Shown here: piece after piece, positions 1 to 9,054 of the stretch
Layout of the letters: the number at the start of each line of letters is the position of its first letter
Position numbering within the stretch: position 1 is the stretch's first letter
Origin: Erwinia sp. S63
GTDB taxonomy: Bacteria; Pseudomonadota; Gammaproteobacteria; Enterobacterales; Enterobacteriaceae
Direction: 5' to 3'
DNA: 64,000 nucleotides
Assembly: GCF_016625195.1 (NCBI RefSeq)
Contig: NZ_JACVUP010000023.1
Location: forward strand, 1-64,000
Translations under genes and position numbers: made by a program
The notes under the pieces: generated by a model
Databases searched by the model: none
Told to the model about the DNA's origin: nothing
The model's input: the letters and a program-made list of their open reading frames with translations, nothing else

Positions 1-31
1 ACCAACCGACATTACTAACTGAAGGTTGTAT

Positions 32-232
32 CTAATACTGGGGGCAGGTCAGTGCTTTTTCAGCAAAGCTAAGTTCAAAATGTTTCAAAAATAACTCAAT
101 CACTATATTTCCACCTGGAAAGTCTAAGAAATTGTCACTTACCCCCCTTTCACTTAATAATTGTGATGTAGTCTCTCCAAGCCTAACCACTACCTCTTTT
201 ATATCATCATCTGTGACTTCTGTCTTATCCAT
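32..232 (-). CDS. Small hypothetical protein (66 aa)
   Basis: I do not recognise this 66-residue protein. It is accepted because its ATG is preceded by a purine-rich GAGAGGG site at normal spacing and the frame is open to a TAG. The product is acidic, begins with a charged stretch (VTDDDIKEVVVRLGE), has one hydrophobic patch (GGNIVIELFL) and ends in CPQY. It has no signal peptide or clear membrane segment. It reads towards the left window edge, away from the recombinase operon, so its neighbours on that side are unseen. The AT-rich base composition matches the island. Confidence 0.45.
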   Translation of the reverse strand: MDKTEVTDDDIKEVVVRLGETTSQLLSERGVSDNFLDFPGGNIVIELFLKHFELSFAEKALTCPQY

Positions 233-732
233 TTCAATCCCTCTCTTTGATTTAATGCTATATAATTTTTTATCTGATTTTAAAATAAAGTCAAACTCAC
301 CACATTTATTAAAGGCTAAGAAGAACGAGGTTTAAGAATTTATAAAGTAGCATTTTACTTTATATTCATAGATACTTCTCCTAAGAAGAAGGTGAGGTAT
401 CCAATTTTAATTCATCAATTGGTCTTATTGATTTCTATACTTAATATTAATCAAGCATGTTTTCAGAAAACCTTTTTTATTAACTCTTTCATAATGTGAC
501 TCTAATCTTAAAATCTCAAATTAGTGATTCATGCTTTAAAGATGGAGTTCTATAAATTCATCTTGTTTCATACTATCCTGACTCCCTTCCACTCAAGCAC
601 TTACACTCAAAGAGAAGCTGTGAGATGGACCATTCACATATACCTGGCGAGGAGAAAAAAAGAGTTGCAACCGATAGAAAATTGATCAATTTTTAACCAA
701 TATTCTGTTTGCTGTTCCATCAAGGAACTTAA
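233..732. other. Intergenic region, divergent, ~500 bp
   Basis: No convincing gene is present. The stretch separates a leftward small ORF from the rightward recombinase operon. It holds a 9-bp inverted repeat, TATAAAGTA at 341-349 and TACTTTATA at 356-364, and the 16-bp palindrome listed separately just before the recombinase start. The length suggests regulatory or recombination sites for the recombinase operon, but no direct repeat pair was found. Confidence 0.4.
678..693. promoter_or_regulatory. Perfect 16-bp palindrome upstream of recombinase operon
   Basis: AAAATTGATCAATTTT is a perfect palindrome centred on GATC, ending 39 bp before the ATG of the serine recombinase. Its position suits an operator for autoregulation by the operon's own DNA-binding proteins. 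That role is inference. Confidence 0.45.
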
Positions 733-2262
733 ATGACTGATAAAACTGATTACATTCATAAGCTTAAGGTTGCCCAGTATCTACGGATGTCTACAAACCT
801 CCAAGAGTTTTCGCTGGATAATCAAGCCCAATTCATCAAAAAGTATGCTGATACGCACAATATGGAAATCATACATACCTATGACGATGCAGGTAAGAGT
901 GGTGTAACTACTACTGGAAGGCATGACTTTAATAAACTTGTTAATGATGTTCTGACAAAGGTTATTAATATCGATGCAGTCCTTGTATACGATGTAAGTC
1001 GTTTTGGTAGATTCAAGGATCCTCAAGAGGGCATTTACTATAAATATCTCCTTAAAATGAACAATGTGAATGTCATTTATTGTGCCGAAAACCTCCCGGA
1101 AAATAGTGAAACTGAAACATTCATACTTTCTTCACTTATGTACGCAGCGGGAGCCTTAAGTAAAAACCTTTCGATAAAGGTATTTGCAGGACATGTTAAC
1201 TTGGTGAAAAGAGGATACTATCAAGGAGGAAAACCCGGATATGGGCTTAAAAGAAAGTTACTTGATAATAATAATAAACCAAAGATGATACTCGCTCATG
1301 GCGAGAGAAAGAGTCTTCAAACAGATAGAATAGTTCTCGTTCCTGGAACAAAAAAAGAAATTGAGCTGATAAAAAAGATTTTCAATATGTTCATTTTTGA
1401 CGGATTAAATGAGTATCTTATCGCTTCACGACTTAATCAGGAGGGGTATAGATTCAGCGATAAAACAGAATGGACACGTGGTCGAATTCACTCCGTTCTT
1501 ATTAATAGCAGATATACAGGAAAATACACATACAACCGAACATCACAAAAGTTAAAGACAAAAAAGGTCAGAAACCCTGAAGATGAATGGATTGAGTATA
1601 GTTCCTTTTTTAAACCCATCATTTCAGAAGAAAAATTCAAATTAGCTAAGGAAATAATTGATAATCGTTCTATAAAAATGAGCAATGAAAAAATTCTTGA
1701 TTGTTTGAGAAAAATTCTTTCCAAGCATGGAAAAATATCAGGCTTTATTATAGATGAGGAGGATGGTCCATCAAGCAGTGTAATTGCAAACCGCTTTGGA
1801 GGTCTTCTCAATGCCTATAAATTAATAGACTATACCCCTGATCGAGATTATCAATACTTAGAGATAAACTCTTACCTGCGAAAAAAACACGGTGATATTG
1901 TTAAAAAAATACAAAATGAAATTCTAAATAGTGAAGTGAAAACACTTGAAAATAAACTGATTTCAGTTAATAAAGCTTTAAGCTTCTCTATAGTGCTTTC
2001 ACGATGTAAAAAAGTAGGTTTAAACAAGCATAGATGGATAGTGCGATTGGACAGAAGTCTAAATCCAGAAATTAGTATCATTGCAAGAATGAACAGTCTC
2101 AACATAGAGCCTGTTGATTACTACATATTACCGTCATTAGATTTTTTTGAAAATGAATTAAAACTCAAAGATAACAATAACCTTTTGTTCGAAATGTATC
2201 GTTTTGATGATATCAAACCATTCTTTAATATGCTATCAGCCGATAATAAGGATGTAATATAA
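733..2262 (+). CDS. Large serine recombinase (resolvase/invertase family)
   Basis: Site-specific DNA recombinase of the large serine type. The N-terminal resolvase domain shows the catalytic serine motif YLRMS with Ser20, the downstream DVSRFGR motif near residues 85-95, and a GGKPGYG segment near 165-172 that opens the recombinase domain. The usual Cys-rich zinc ribbon is not obvious. Instead the C-terminal half has a repeat-like segment around GPSSSVIANRFGGLLNAYKL, a type I associate with recombinases encoded beside ParB-like genes. The 509-aa length is normal. The ATG has an AAGGAA site six bases upstream. The stop is directly followed by the ATG of the first ParB-like gene, so all three genes form an operon. 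The substrate sites are unknown. Confidence 0.85.
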   Translation: MTDKTDYIHKLKVAQYLRMSTNLQEFSLDNQAQFIKKYADTHNMEIIHTYDDAGKSGVTTTGRHDFNKLVNDVLTKVINIDAVLVYDVSRFGRFKDPQEGIYYKYLLKMNNVNVIYCAENLPENSETETFILSSLMYAAGALSKNLSIKVFAGHVNLVKRGYYQGGKPGYGLKRKLLDNNNKPKMILAHGERKSLQTDRIVLVPGTKKEIELIKKIFNMFIFDGLNEYLIASRLNQEGYRFSDKTEWTRGRIHSVLINSRYTGKYTYNRTSQKLKTKKVRNPEDEWIEYSSFFKPIISEEKFKLAKEIIDNRSIKMSNEKILDCLRKILSKHGKISGFIIDEEDGPSSSVIANRFGGLLNAYKLIDYTPDRDYQYLEINSYLRKKHGDIVKKIQNEILNSEVKTLENKLISVNKALSFSIVLSRCKKVGLNKHRWIVRLDRSLNPEISIIARMNSLNIEPVDYYILPSLDFFENELKLKDNNNLLFEMYRFDDIKPFFNMLSADNKDVI

Positions 2263-3132
2263 ATGCAAGATCAAAATGTTCACATGGTTAAAATATCTTC
2301 TATTAAGGTTGTAATCCCTCGGTCGAGGAACAAATTTCGCCATGCAGAAATAACAGAAAGCATTGATGCAAGCGGGCTAAGAAAACCGATAACGATTCGA
2401 AGGATCGCTGATAAAAAATACGATTTCGCTTTGATATGCGGTCAAGGTAGACTTGAGTCATTGACAGCCCTGGGAGAGGAATTTGTCCCCGCATTTATAT
2501 TGGATATAGACGAAAATCAAGCTTATATAATGAGTTTAGTCGAAAATATGGCCCGAGTAATCCCAAGAGCGGGAGAACAGTTCCAACGAATAAAAGAAAT
2601 GACTGAGCAAGGACTAACTAATAAAGAAATATCAAACTCTACTGGGCTATCTTTGCACTGGATTACAAGTCTAACCATGCTTATTAACAAAGGAGAAATC
2701 AAACTTTTATCAGCAGTTGAATCAGGATGCATACCAATATCTTTTGCTGTAGAGGTTGCAAGAGTAGACTTCGAGGGTGGTCAGGAATTATTGATAAAAG
2801 CTTTTGATGAAGGTCTTATAAAGCAAAAAGATGTTGGTAAAATTCGCGAAATCCTCGACTCGCGGGATGAAGGACTAAAGGGATTTATAAATAATAATTT
2901 TGGGGTCGCTAAGAAGAAAAGAAAAATGACCACTGATGAGTTACAACAACTTTATCAGGATAACATCTCCCAACATAAAAAAATTAAAAACAAAGCTGAA
3001 TATGTGGAAATAAAACTATTAGTTGCAAGTCAGATATTCAAAGAACTCACAAGTAATGAAAGCTTTTCTAAAATAGTAAATGATGAAGGTTTACAAGATG
3101 TTGTCAAAGTCATAGTTAAAAACACTAATTGA
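2263..3132 (+). CDS. ParB/RepB-like DNA-binding protein 1
   Basis: ParB/RepB-family protein of 289 aa. The N-terminal third (about residues 5-100) has the ParB-domain pattern, with LICGQGRLESLTALGEE in place of the usual GxxRxxA box and an ENMARV motif. A helix-turn-helix follows at about 110-135 (LTNKEISNSTGLSLHWITSL). The C-terminal part resembles the plasmid RepB partition domain. The gene starts at the base after the recombinase stop, so it is translationally coupled. No ParA ATPase is nearby, which argues against classical partition; a role in regulating or targeting the recombinase is inferred. Its function has not been tested as far as I know. Confidence 0.75.
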   Translation: MQDQNVHMVKISSIKVVIPRSRNKFRHAEITESIDASGLRKPITIRRIADKKYDFALICGQGRLESLTALGEEFVPAFILDIDENQAYIMSLVENMARVIPRAGEQFQRIKEMTEQGLTNKEISNSTGLSLHWITSLTMLINKGEIKLLSAVESGCIPISFAVEVARVDFEGGQELLIKAFDEGLIKQKDVGKIREILDSRDEGLKGFINNNFGVAKKKRKMTTDELQQLYQDNISQHKKIKNKAEYVEIKLLVASQIFKELTSNESFSKIVNDEGLQDVVKVIVKNTN

Positions 3133-3140
3133 GGTGTGAA

Positions 3141-4013
3141 ATGATCAAATATTGCTTCAACGAAAAATCAATAAGTTTCAAACTTACAGATCTTACTTAC
3201 ACAAAAAAGCTTCCTACAAATTTCCAAATCAGTAAAAAATATAATCAAATAAAAAGCACTATATTAGCCATTGGCTTAATAGAACCGATACTTGTTTTCA
3301 TTGATGAAACGGATAACTCTGTGAAAATTCTCGATGGTCATCTTAGGGTCGAGGCCCTTAAAGACATAGGAGAAGATAAAGTAAACTGTCTTATTTCAAC
3401 AACATACGACACCTACACACCTAATAAAAAAGTTAACCGTATAACAATCATTCAAACCCAAAGAATGCTAAAAGAGGCTGTAAGAGTAGGAGTTCCTGCT
3501 GAAATGCTTTGCACCGCATTAAATATAAGTGCTGAAGCTCTGAAATCTAATCTATCAGTTTTAAAAGGTATCTGCCCGGAAGTGATAGAGTTGTTTAATG
3601 ATAGAGATATCCCGATAAATACTTTTAGGAATTTAAAGAAAATGGTTCCATTGAGACAAATAGAATGTGCGAACTTGATGGTTAAATTCGAAAATTTTTC
3701 AACACTATTCTCAGATTCTCTATATCATAGCTCCTCTTCAGAGTGCCTAATACAGCAACCTAAAAAGAAATCAGATTCTAAGCTTGCCAATAGAAAAGCA
3801 ATAGAAAGACTTGAAAAAGAAATGGCTCAAGTTCATTTTGATACTCAAAAAATCAAAGAAACTTACGGCTCCAATAGCTTAAAACTAACAATTATCATTT
3901 CTCACATCAAGAAACTGTTGGAAAATCCAAAAGTATTTCATTGGCTTTTGAGGAATAAGAATGATTACCTGAATGAACTAACAAATATCTCAGATATTGA
4001 TAAGCTTACTTAG
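3141..4013 (+). CDS. ParB/RepB-like DNA-binding protein 2
   Basis: Second ParB-like protein, about 290 aa. It has the box ILDGHLRVEALKDIG near residues 70-85, typical of ParB N-terminal domains. A predicted helix-turn-helix lies around 115-145 (PAEMLCTALNISAEALKSNL), followed by a charged helical C-terminus. The ATG at 3141 is chosen over an upstream TTG at 3129 because GAGGTG sits just upstream of it. The gene begins nine bases after the stop of the first ParB-like gene. Two divergent ParB-like proteins in tandem behind a serine recombinase suggest a heteromeric DNA-binding partner set; this is inference. It is the last gene of the operon and faces a convergent gene. Confidence 0.75.
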   Translation: MIKYCFNEKSISFKLTDLTYTKKLPTNFQISKKYNQIKSTILAIGLIEPILVFIDETDNSVKILDGHLRVEALKDIGEDKVNCLISTTYDTYTPNKKVNRITIIQTQRMLKEAVRVGVPAEMLCTALNISAEALKSNLSVLKGICPEVIELFNDRDIPINTFRNLKKMVPLRQIECANLMVKFENFSTLFSDSLYHSSSSECLIQQPKKKSDSKLANRKAIERLEKEMAQVHFDTQKIKETYGSNSLKLTIIISHIKKLLENPKVFHWLLRNKNDYLNELTNISDIDKLT

Positions 4014-4231
4014 CTTCAAGTTATAATAATTATAATACCCCCAATAAGTAAATCATTAATAGCATCATTAACTAATACATTATGAAGTTAAATAAAATGG
4101 TGATTTTATGTTGAAACAACACCACCATGACACACATATAATTCGGCCGTTGCACCTTATAAACATTCGTAAAAAGTTGGGTTGTGAGATTCTATCTCCT
4201 CTTAAATAACCTGTGGAGCATAAATTTCAAT

Positions 4232-5860
4232 CTATGATTTAGCAGATAACACTTTTTTCTTCTTAGGCCTATCGTGATAAGAGTAGTATATTTTTGGTTT
4301 CAAATTAAATCCTTCAACAACTTCTTTCCAGCTTTGAATCGCTAATAAGAACTGGATAGAGTTTATATCAATTAATTTTTGGGCTTTTGTAGTGGTTGAG
4401 ATCCATAAAACCACATCAGTAATTGCCTCTTCAAAGTTAACAACCCCTCTCTTTATAGTTTGGATTGTAGTCTTTGACTGCTCAATATTATAAATTAGGT
4501 CATGTGGCTTATCAGAAATCTTTACTGCGATAATCTCTCCATTTTTATAGAGATCTGCAACTTCAACATTGTAATCTTTTCCATCATCACGTAAGGATTT
4601 TATTTTTTTGAGCTGGCGATCTAATAGAGTATACCCCTCTTCATCGGACAACTTTTCATTAAAGTAGAACTCTCTATATTCAAGTTTGTCTTTAGAAGTT
4701 CCTTCTGCGATTTGTTCTGCTTTTTTGACTTGCCATGCTTTGAAATCAGCTTCCTTGAGATCATCTTTAATCTCAAATATTATATTAGCTAAAGAAGTTG
4801 ACAAATACTTCATGAAGGCAGAATTAAATCTACACCATCCTCCCTTCCTAAGGAAATAGTGTTCACTTCCCTCACTATAAGTAATACTCAAAATTTCTTT
4901 TAGTAAGGCTGTATGACCACTATTATTTTCATTAGTGATCTTAACAAATATTTTATTGACGTCTTTTATGTTATTGTTTTTTATAAATTCTTTTACATCA
5001 GTTATTTTTATATCGTTAACTTTATTTGCTGATTGAAGGTACTTTCCACTACCTTCAACTTTAGTGTGCAATTTAAATGATGTTAAAGAATTATTAATTA
5101 CTATTGTGGCACCATAAGATTGAATCTCATCTATAATGACACTTACATCATCTGTAAGGATCGAATGAAGTAAATTTTTATCAAGTTCATCTATCTTTGA
5201 TTCGTCAGCTATTTTTTCCGATTTAGGAAATTCAATTTTCTCTTTTGTTGCTAAAGATAAGTCGATGTCGTTGAAAACATCTACTAATGCAGTTGGGGCA
5301 CCCTCTAAGCTCAGTTGGATTGAATCTGAAAAAGTGATGTTGTTACATCCCCACTTTTCAGTTTCTTTTGCTTTTGTTTTAAGATGCTCAATTGATTCAC
5401 CGGGGAAATATGATCCTTGGATAAACTGTGAATATGATGATGCCTCCTGACTCTTTCCGCCACAAAAGAATCTACTTTTTTTAAGCAAGATATTTTCATC
5501 ATTTGCAATACGCATCGCAACATTTAGACCGAAGTCAGCTTCAATAAATTTGCTAAGATAAAAATGGGACTTACCAAGACTGATAAGGTAGCAATTATCG
5601 GGATCCTTTTCTTTATAGCCTATAAGCAGCCCGAAATAAAATATGTTATGAGGCTTTTCGATTTCATCATTAAAGAAATCACTAAAAACATCCCACCACC
5701 ACACTTCATTTCCTTTTAACTTATCGGAAAAATAAAATTTTAGCTGATAAGTTTGATGGCGAATAGTTTTTTGTTCAACGAGTCCTTCTTTAATGATTTT
5801 TTTTGTCAATTCTGGAAGTAGTTTATATGGCATTCTATATATGTTATAGCTAACTGACAT
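4232..5860 (-). CDS. DUF6119 / TIGR04141-like protein
   Basis: This 542-aa protein resembles the sporadically distributed TIGR04141/DUF6119 family in length and in its C-terminal segments (FRKGGWCRFN-like region, REFYFNEKL, LLDRQLKKI, then VEVADLYKNGEIIAVKI). The molecular function of that family is not established. No signal peptide or membrane helix is visible, so it is probably cytosolic. The ATG has AGAGG seven bases upstream. It stands alone between the recombinase operon (convergent) and the hxs operon (same strand, 59 bp upstream). The patchy family distribution and island setting make a defence or mobile-element role possible, but nothing in the sequence proves it. Base composition is AT-rich. 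Confidence 0.6.
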   Translation of the reverse strand: MSVSYNIYRMPYKLLPELTKKIIKEGLVEQKTIRHQTYQLKFYFSDKLKGNEVWWWDVFSDFFNDEIEKPHNIFYFGLLIGYKEKDPDNCYLISLGKSHFYLSKFIEADFGLNVAMRIANDENILLKKSRFFCGGKSQEASSYSQFIQGSYFPGESIEHLKTKAKETEKWGCNNITFSDSIQLSLEGAPTALVDVFNDIDLSLATKEKIEFPKSEKIADESKIDELDKNLLHSILTDDVSVIIDEIQSYGATIVINNSLTSFKLHTKVEGSGKYLQSANKVNDIKITDVKEFIKNNNIKDVNKIFVKITNENNSGHTALLKEILSITYSEGSEHYFLRKGGWCRFNSAFMKYLSTSLANIIFEIKDDLKEADFKAWQVKKAEQIAEGTSKDKLEYREFYFNEKLSDEEGYTLLDRQLKKIKSLRDDGKDYNVEVADLYKNGEIIAVKISDKPHDLIYNIEQSKTTIQTIKRGVVNFEEAITDVVLWISTTTKAQKLIDINSIQFLLAIQSWKEVVEGFNLKPKIYYSYHDRPKKKKVLSAKS

Positions 5861-5919
5861 ATCATTACCTCTGTAAAATATTCATCGCAATTAAAAATTG
5901 AGTTGGCTACTTTAAAAAA

Positions 5920-6558
5920 TCATCGAGCTAAAATACTCAACGAATTTAACAACTGTGTATCCAGAGTTTCCCTTATTGGAGCTGGAAGCCCATTTGCAAC
6001 TCTATAGTTCTTAATAGCAGTTCTGGTTGCTGGCCCCATGCTCCCGTCAATATTGCCGTTGTAGAACCCCTTATCGAGTAAAGCGAACTGCACTCTCATG
6101 ATTAACCGCTTACGTTTTTCTGTATCCGAAGTTTGCCCGCTACTCGCTCTATTGGCACCTGTTGTTCCTGCTGAATTTGTTGTGGTTGCGCTATCTGTGT
6201 CATTAGAGCGAAGTGAACGGACAGATGAGGAGGAAGACGATGACGAACGAGTTCCTGAACTGGACGAGTCTGAAGTGCTTGGTGAGCTGTATGTTTTGGG
6301 ATAGTAAGGAGTGCTTCCGCCATAGTATCCACCGCCTGATGAAGAACGGTGTGAGCTGTGGCTACGGTGAGAACTGTGACTTCTGTGTCCGGCAATGTAG
6401 AACGGCACTTCGGTGTTGAGCGGGGCTATCACCAAATCATGCTCGTTCAGGGTCATACCAGGTAAATCACTGGCGCCAGTAGATGAATCACTTGCCCATA
6501 CAGAGTTATTAAGAGCCAAAAAACCAGGAAGAAGAGCCGCGAAATTAAATTTTTTCAT
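5920..6558 (-). CDS. hxsA: His-Xaa-Ser repeat protein HxsA
   Basis: Presumed target of the two radical SAM enzymes encoded upstream. With the ATG at 6558 it has 212 aa: a signal peptide (MKKFNFAALLPGF..WA, cleavage near 22), five consecutive His-Xaa-Ser units at about 58-72 (HRS HSS HRS HSS HRS), a Gly/Tyr/Ser-rich low-complexity linker to about 145, and a C-terminal peptidoglycan-binding-1-like domain (LLDKGFYNGNIDGSMGPATR). The start overlaps the hxsC stop as ATGA, so the longer frame from 6636 is rejected. The expected picture is an exported, cell-wall-associated, modified peptide-bearing protein. The family was defined bioinformatically; the chemical modification is unknown. Confidence 0.85.
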   Translation of the reverse strand: MKKFNFAALLPGFLALNNSVWASDSSTGASDLPGMTLNEHDLVIAPLNTEVPFYIAGHRSHSSHRSHSSHRSSSGGGYYGGSTPYYPKTYSSPSTSDSSSSGTRSSSSSSSSVRSLRSNDTDSATTTNSAGTTGANRASSGQTSDTEKRKRLIMRVQFALLDKGFYNGNIDGSMGPATRTAIKNYRVANGLPAPIRETLDTQLLNSLSILAR

Positions 6559-7667
6559 ATTATTGGTCTCGGAGGTTGATGAAAACGGCCTTTTGATGAA
6601 CTGAAATAACCAGCACAGGAAGACTTCTGAGTGCATTCATCACATTCTTTGGGATAGTAATTTTTCCAGTCAGAGATCGACTGAGTTGCAAAACCCCATG
6701 CCCTTTCAGGAAGATGGCATAGTGGGTAATTGAAGATGGTAAGAGGGATACCTGACCTGTGTGCAGTGTCTACAGCCGAAAGGATTTTTTCGCTGTAGTT
6801 GTCGTGCTCTATGAAGATTGATGACCAGTTCTTACGGGCCCATCCAATCGACTCAAGTCCCATAAGGGATATCTGGTTAATGTTAGAGAACACACGGCCA
6901 GCAAACTCTACAATGCCATCAAGCTCTGTGTAGTTCGCCTGAGTAGGGATGACTCTCAGTTCGATGTTGATACCTGAGTTACCGGCATTGACCAATCCCC
7001 TGACTGTTTCATCAAATGCTCCTTCGCTTCCGACTAGGTAGTCGTGCACTGATGCTCTTGAGGAATAAAGCGGTATCCCAAACGTGATTTTGATCTTCTC
7101 GCTTCTTTCTTTCATCTGCTGGGTAAAGCTGACATCCGCAAACTTCCGTCCGTTAGTTAGAACATGCAGTGCTGTGTCAGGGGAATTTTCGATTATGAAG
7201 TCCAGAAAATGCAGGAAGTATTCGCCATAGAGCAAAGGCTCTCCCCCGCTCACTCCCACTACTCCATTCAGAGAGAAGGAAGCGATAGCGAGAGCTGACT
7301 GGTTGAGAAGCCAGTCATCGTTTCCAGCTTTAGGAGGCTGAGAACAAAACAGGCAACTGTTATTGCACCTTTCAGTGACAAGGACAGTGTTGTGGTTTGC
7401 TCTACGGGACAGTATCACCCGGAGCATGTTGCCGTTGTTGACGATCCCAATGTCACCATCTTCAATGGAATCGAAAAGTTCCTGGCTCACAATCGAGTCT
7501 GCAAAATATGCAGGCAGTCTGGAATCGAGTTGTGTTGAAGTGACAAGCAAATTTGGCAGATAGAATTGAGGATTTTCGGGTTTGGATTTGCACAGGCGAT
7601 AAAAGCCTTGCTGAACTGGTAAGTCTGATGAAACCCGGAAAATATCGTTCCTCAGCACCTCAGACAT
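6555..7667 (-). CDS. hxsC: His-Xaa-Ser system radical SAM maturase HxsC
   Basis: Radical SAM enzyme thought to modify HxsA. With the start at 7667 it is 370 aa. The 4Fe-4S motif is TERCNNSCLFC with Cys101, Cys105 and Cys108, followed by SQPPK and a GGEPLLYG SAM-binding motif. The C-terminus has extra cysteines (CDECTQKSSC), suggesting auxiliary metal binding. The ATG at 7667 is preceded by AAGGTGGG at proper spacing; the upstream ATG at 7718 lies inside hxsB without such a site. The gene starts five bases before the end of hxsB and overlaps hxsA by four bases, so the system is tightly coupled. Reaction and substrate residues are unknown. Confidence 0.85.
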   Translation of the reverse strand: MSEVLRNDIFRVSSDLPVQQGFYRLCKSKPENPQFYLPNLLVTSTQLDSRLPAYFADSIVSQELFDSIEDGDIGIVNNGNMLRVILSRRANHNTVLVTERCNNSCLFCSQPPKAGNDDWLLNQSALAIASFSLNGVVGVSGGEPLLYGEYFLHFLDFIIENSPDTALHVLTNGRKFADVSFTQQMKERSEKIKITFGIPLYSSRASVHDYLVGSEGAFDETVRGLVNAGNSGINIELRVIPTQANYTELDGIVEFAGRVFSNINQISLMGLESIGWARKNWSSIFIEHDNYSEKILSAVDTAHRSGIPLTIFNYPLCHLPERAWGFATQSISDWKNYYPKECDECTQKSSCAGYFSSSKGRFHQPPRPII

Positions 7668-9054
7668 AAGCCCACCTTTTGAGCATTTCAGCCATTGGTC
7701 CATCCTGAGAGATTTCATTCAGCAGGAATCGGAACATCCCTTTGTGATACTGGCAGAAGGTTGACCGACTCTTGTCACCAACAGGCTCGCCATGAACACT
7801 TATGTTCTGACAAGGATCTGCCCCACAGAAAGGCTGATATGCGCACGTGTCACAACCGGGCATGGCGAAGTTGAATGATGATGAGAGAGCGGAACGGTAG
7901 TATTCGTTGCTACTGAATGACAGTGAAGCAAACTCTCCTGCACTGAAATCTGCTTCGGGATTTACTTTCTGAAGCATACGGCTTTCGTCACTACCGTAAA
8001 CTTTACCGTCATAGTTGAACAGGATGCAGTTCAGCACGACTCCGCTTGGTGATTTCAGATCTGCATAACCACTGAAGCCCGGATTAAAAATCCGTTTTAG
8101 ATGGATTGAAGCCGAATGCTCAACTACAGGTATGCCCTTCTGATTGTGAAGCAACACTTCCTGCATTAACTCTTTATAAAACTCAAAATATTCCGGCATA
8201 GAAAAAGTGAAACTCTGCTTCTGAGCAAACCCATAAGGACTTACTGGCCGGATAAACATGTCAGTGAGACCCAGGGACAGATGAGCATCTACTATGGAAG
8301 CTGGCTCTTTTGTCAGCTCTTTAGTCACTGTGGTGACCGTTGCTACACGGTTCGATCCCAGTTCTTCTGTGATTTTTCTAATGCCCGTGACGGCTTTGTT
8401 ATGAGCCTGAGAGTCGGTGAGGATACGGTTTTTATTGTGGACGGCTTCATTACCATCAAGAGAGACAGAAAAGGTGATATTCCGTTCTTTAACCCAAGAG
8501 AGGATGCTTTCATCGAGTATTGAAAGACTCGTAGCAATAACCATTTCGAAAGCACCACTACCTAATGAACTCACACACTCTTCATAAATTGACTGGACGA
8601 GATCAAACCTGAGGAGCGGTTCTCCGCCCTGCACTTCTATCTTGTATGGTGGAGTGCCAAGTTTTTTAATAGTGCTTACGATTTGCGGTATCAGTTCTGG
8701 GTTCAGGTCATAACCATCAGCGGTGACCGATGCTCTACTGACCTGGCAATACTTGCAGGTGTGATCGCACCTGAGAGTCGGCACAATCATGAAGATTGGT
8801 CGGACGGCCAATTCGTTCATAAGTCGTTTGGCAAATGCAGAACTTAAGGAAGCTTTTGAAACTGCCTGAGTAGCATCTCCTGAAATGAACAATCTGCTTT
8901 CAAGTAGCCGGGAGGTTGTTTGTTCTGGAGTGAATTTGTTATCTGCAAGGAGATGTAGCTCATCGTCATCGACGAAGCTGTGAAAGCCAGCAAGGTTGCT
9001 GATGAAGACTTTGCCATTGCTTAGGCGGTCAAAGTTGAATGGCATCGTATTCAT
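7660..9054 (-). CDS. hxsB: His-Xaa-Ser system radical SAM maturase HxsB
   Basis: Second radical SAM protein of the Hxs system, 464 aa. An N-terminal region of about 85 residues precedes the cluster motif PTLRCDHTCKYCQVSR (Cys96, Cys100, Cys103), followed by QGGEPLLRF. The C-terminus carries a SPASM-like cysteine set (GCDTCAYQPFCGADPC and a final FC). This fits enzymes that modify ribosomally made peptides. The start overlaps the hxsD stop as ATGA. I assign HxsB rather than HxsC from length and from the CxxxCxxCQVSR signature as I remember the family models; the B/C naming could be checked with TIGR03977 and TIGR03978. The GC content is higher than in the flanking island genes. Confidence 0.82.
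   Translation of the reverse strand: MNTMPFNFDRLSNGKVFISNLAGFHSFVDDDELHLLADNKFTPEQTTSRLLESRLFISGDATQAVSKASLSSAFAKRLMNELAVRPIFMIVPTLRCDHTCKYCQVSRASVTADGYDLNPELIPQIVSTIKKLGTPPYKIEVQGGEPLLRFDLVQSIYEECVSSLGSGAFEMVIATSLSILDESILSWVKERNITFSVSLDGNEAVHNKNRILTDSQAHNKAVTGIRKITEELGSNRVATVTTVTKELTKEPASIVDAHLSLGLTDMFIRPVSPYGFAQKQSFTFSMPEYFEFYKELMQEVLLHNQKGIPVVEHSASIHLKRIFNPGFSGYADLKSPSGVVLNCILFNYDGKVYGSDESRMLQKVNPEADFSAGEFASLSFSSNEYYRSALSSSFNFAMPGCDTCAYQPFCGADPCQNISVHGEPVGDKSRSTFCQYHKGMFRFLLNEISQDGPMAEMLKRWAYV

Noticed and set aside
733..4013. Classical plasmid partition operon (ParAB)
   Set aside because: No ParA ATPase with a Walker motif is encoded and the first gene is a serine recombinase.
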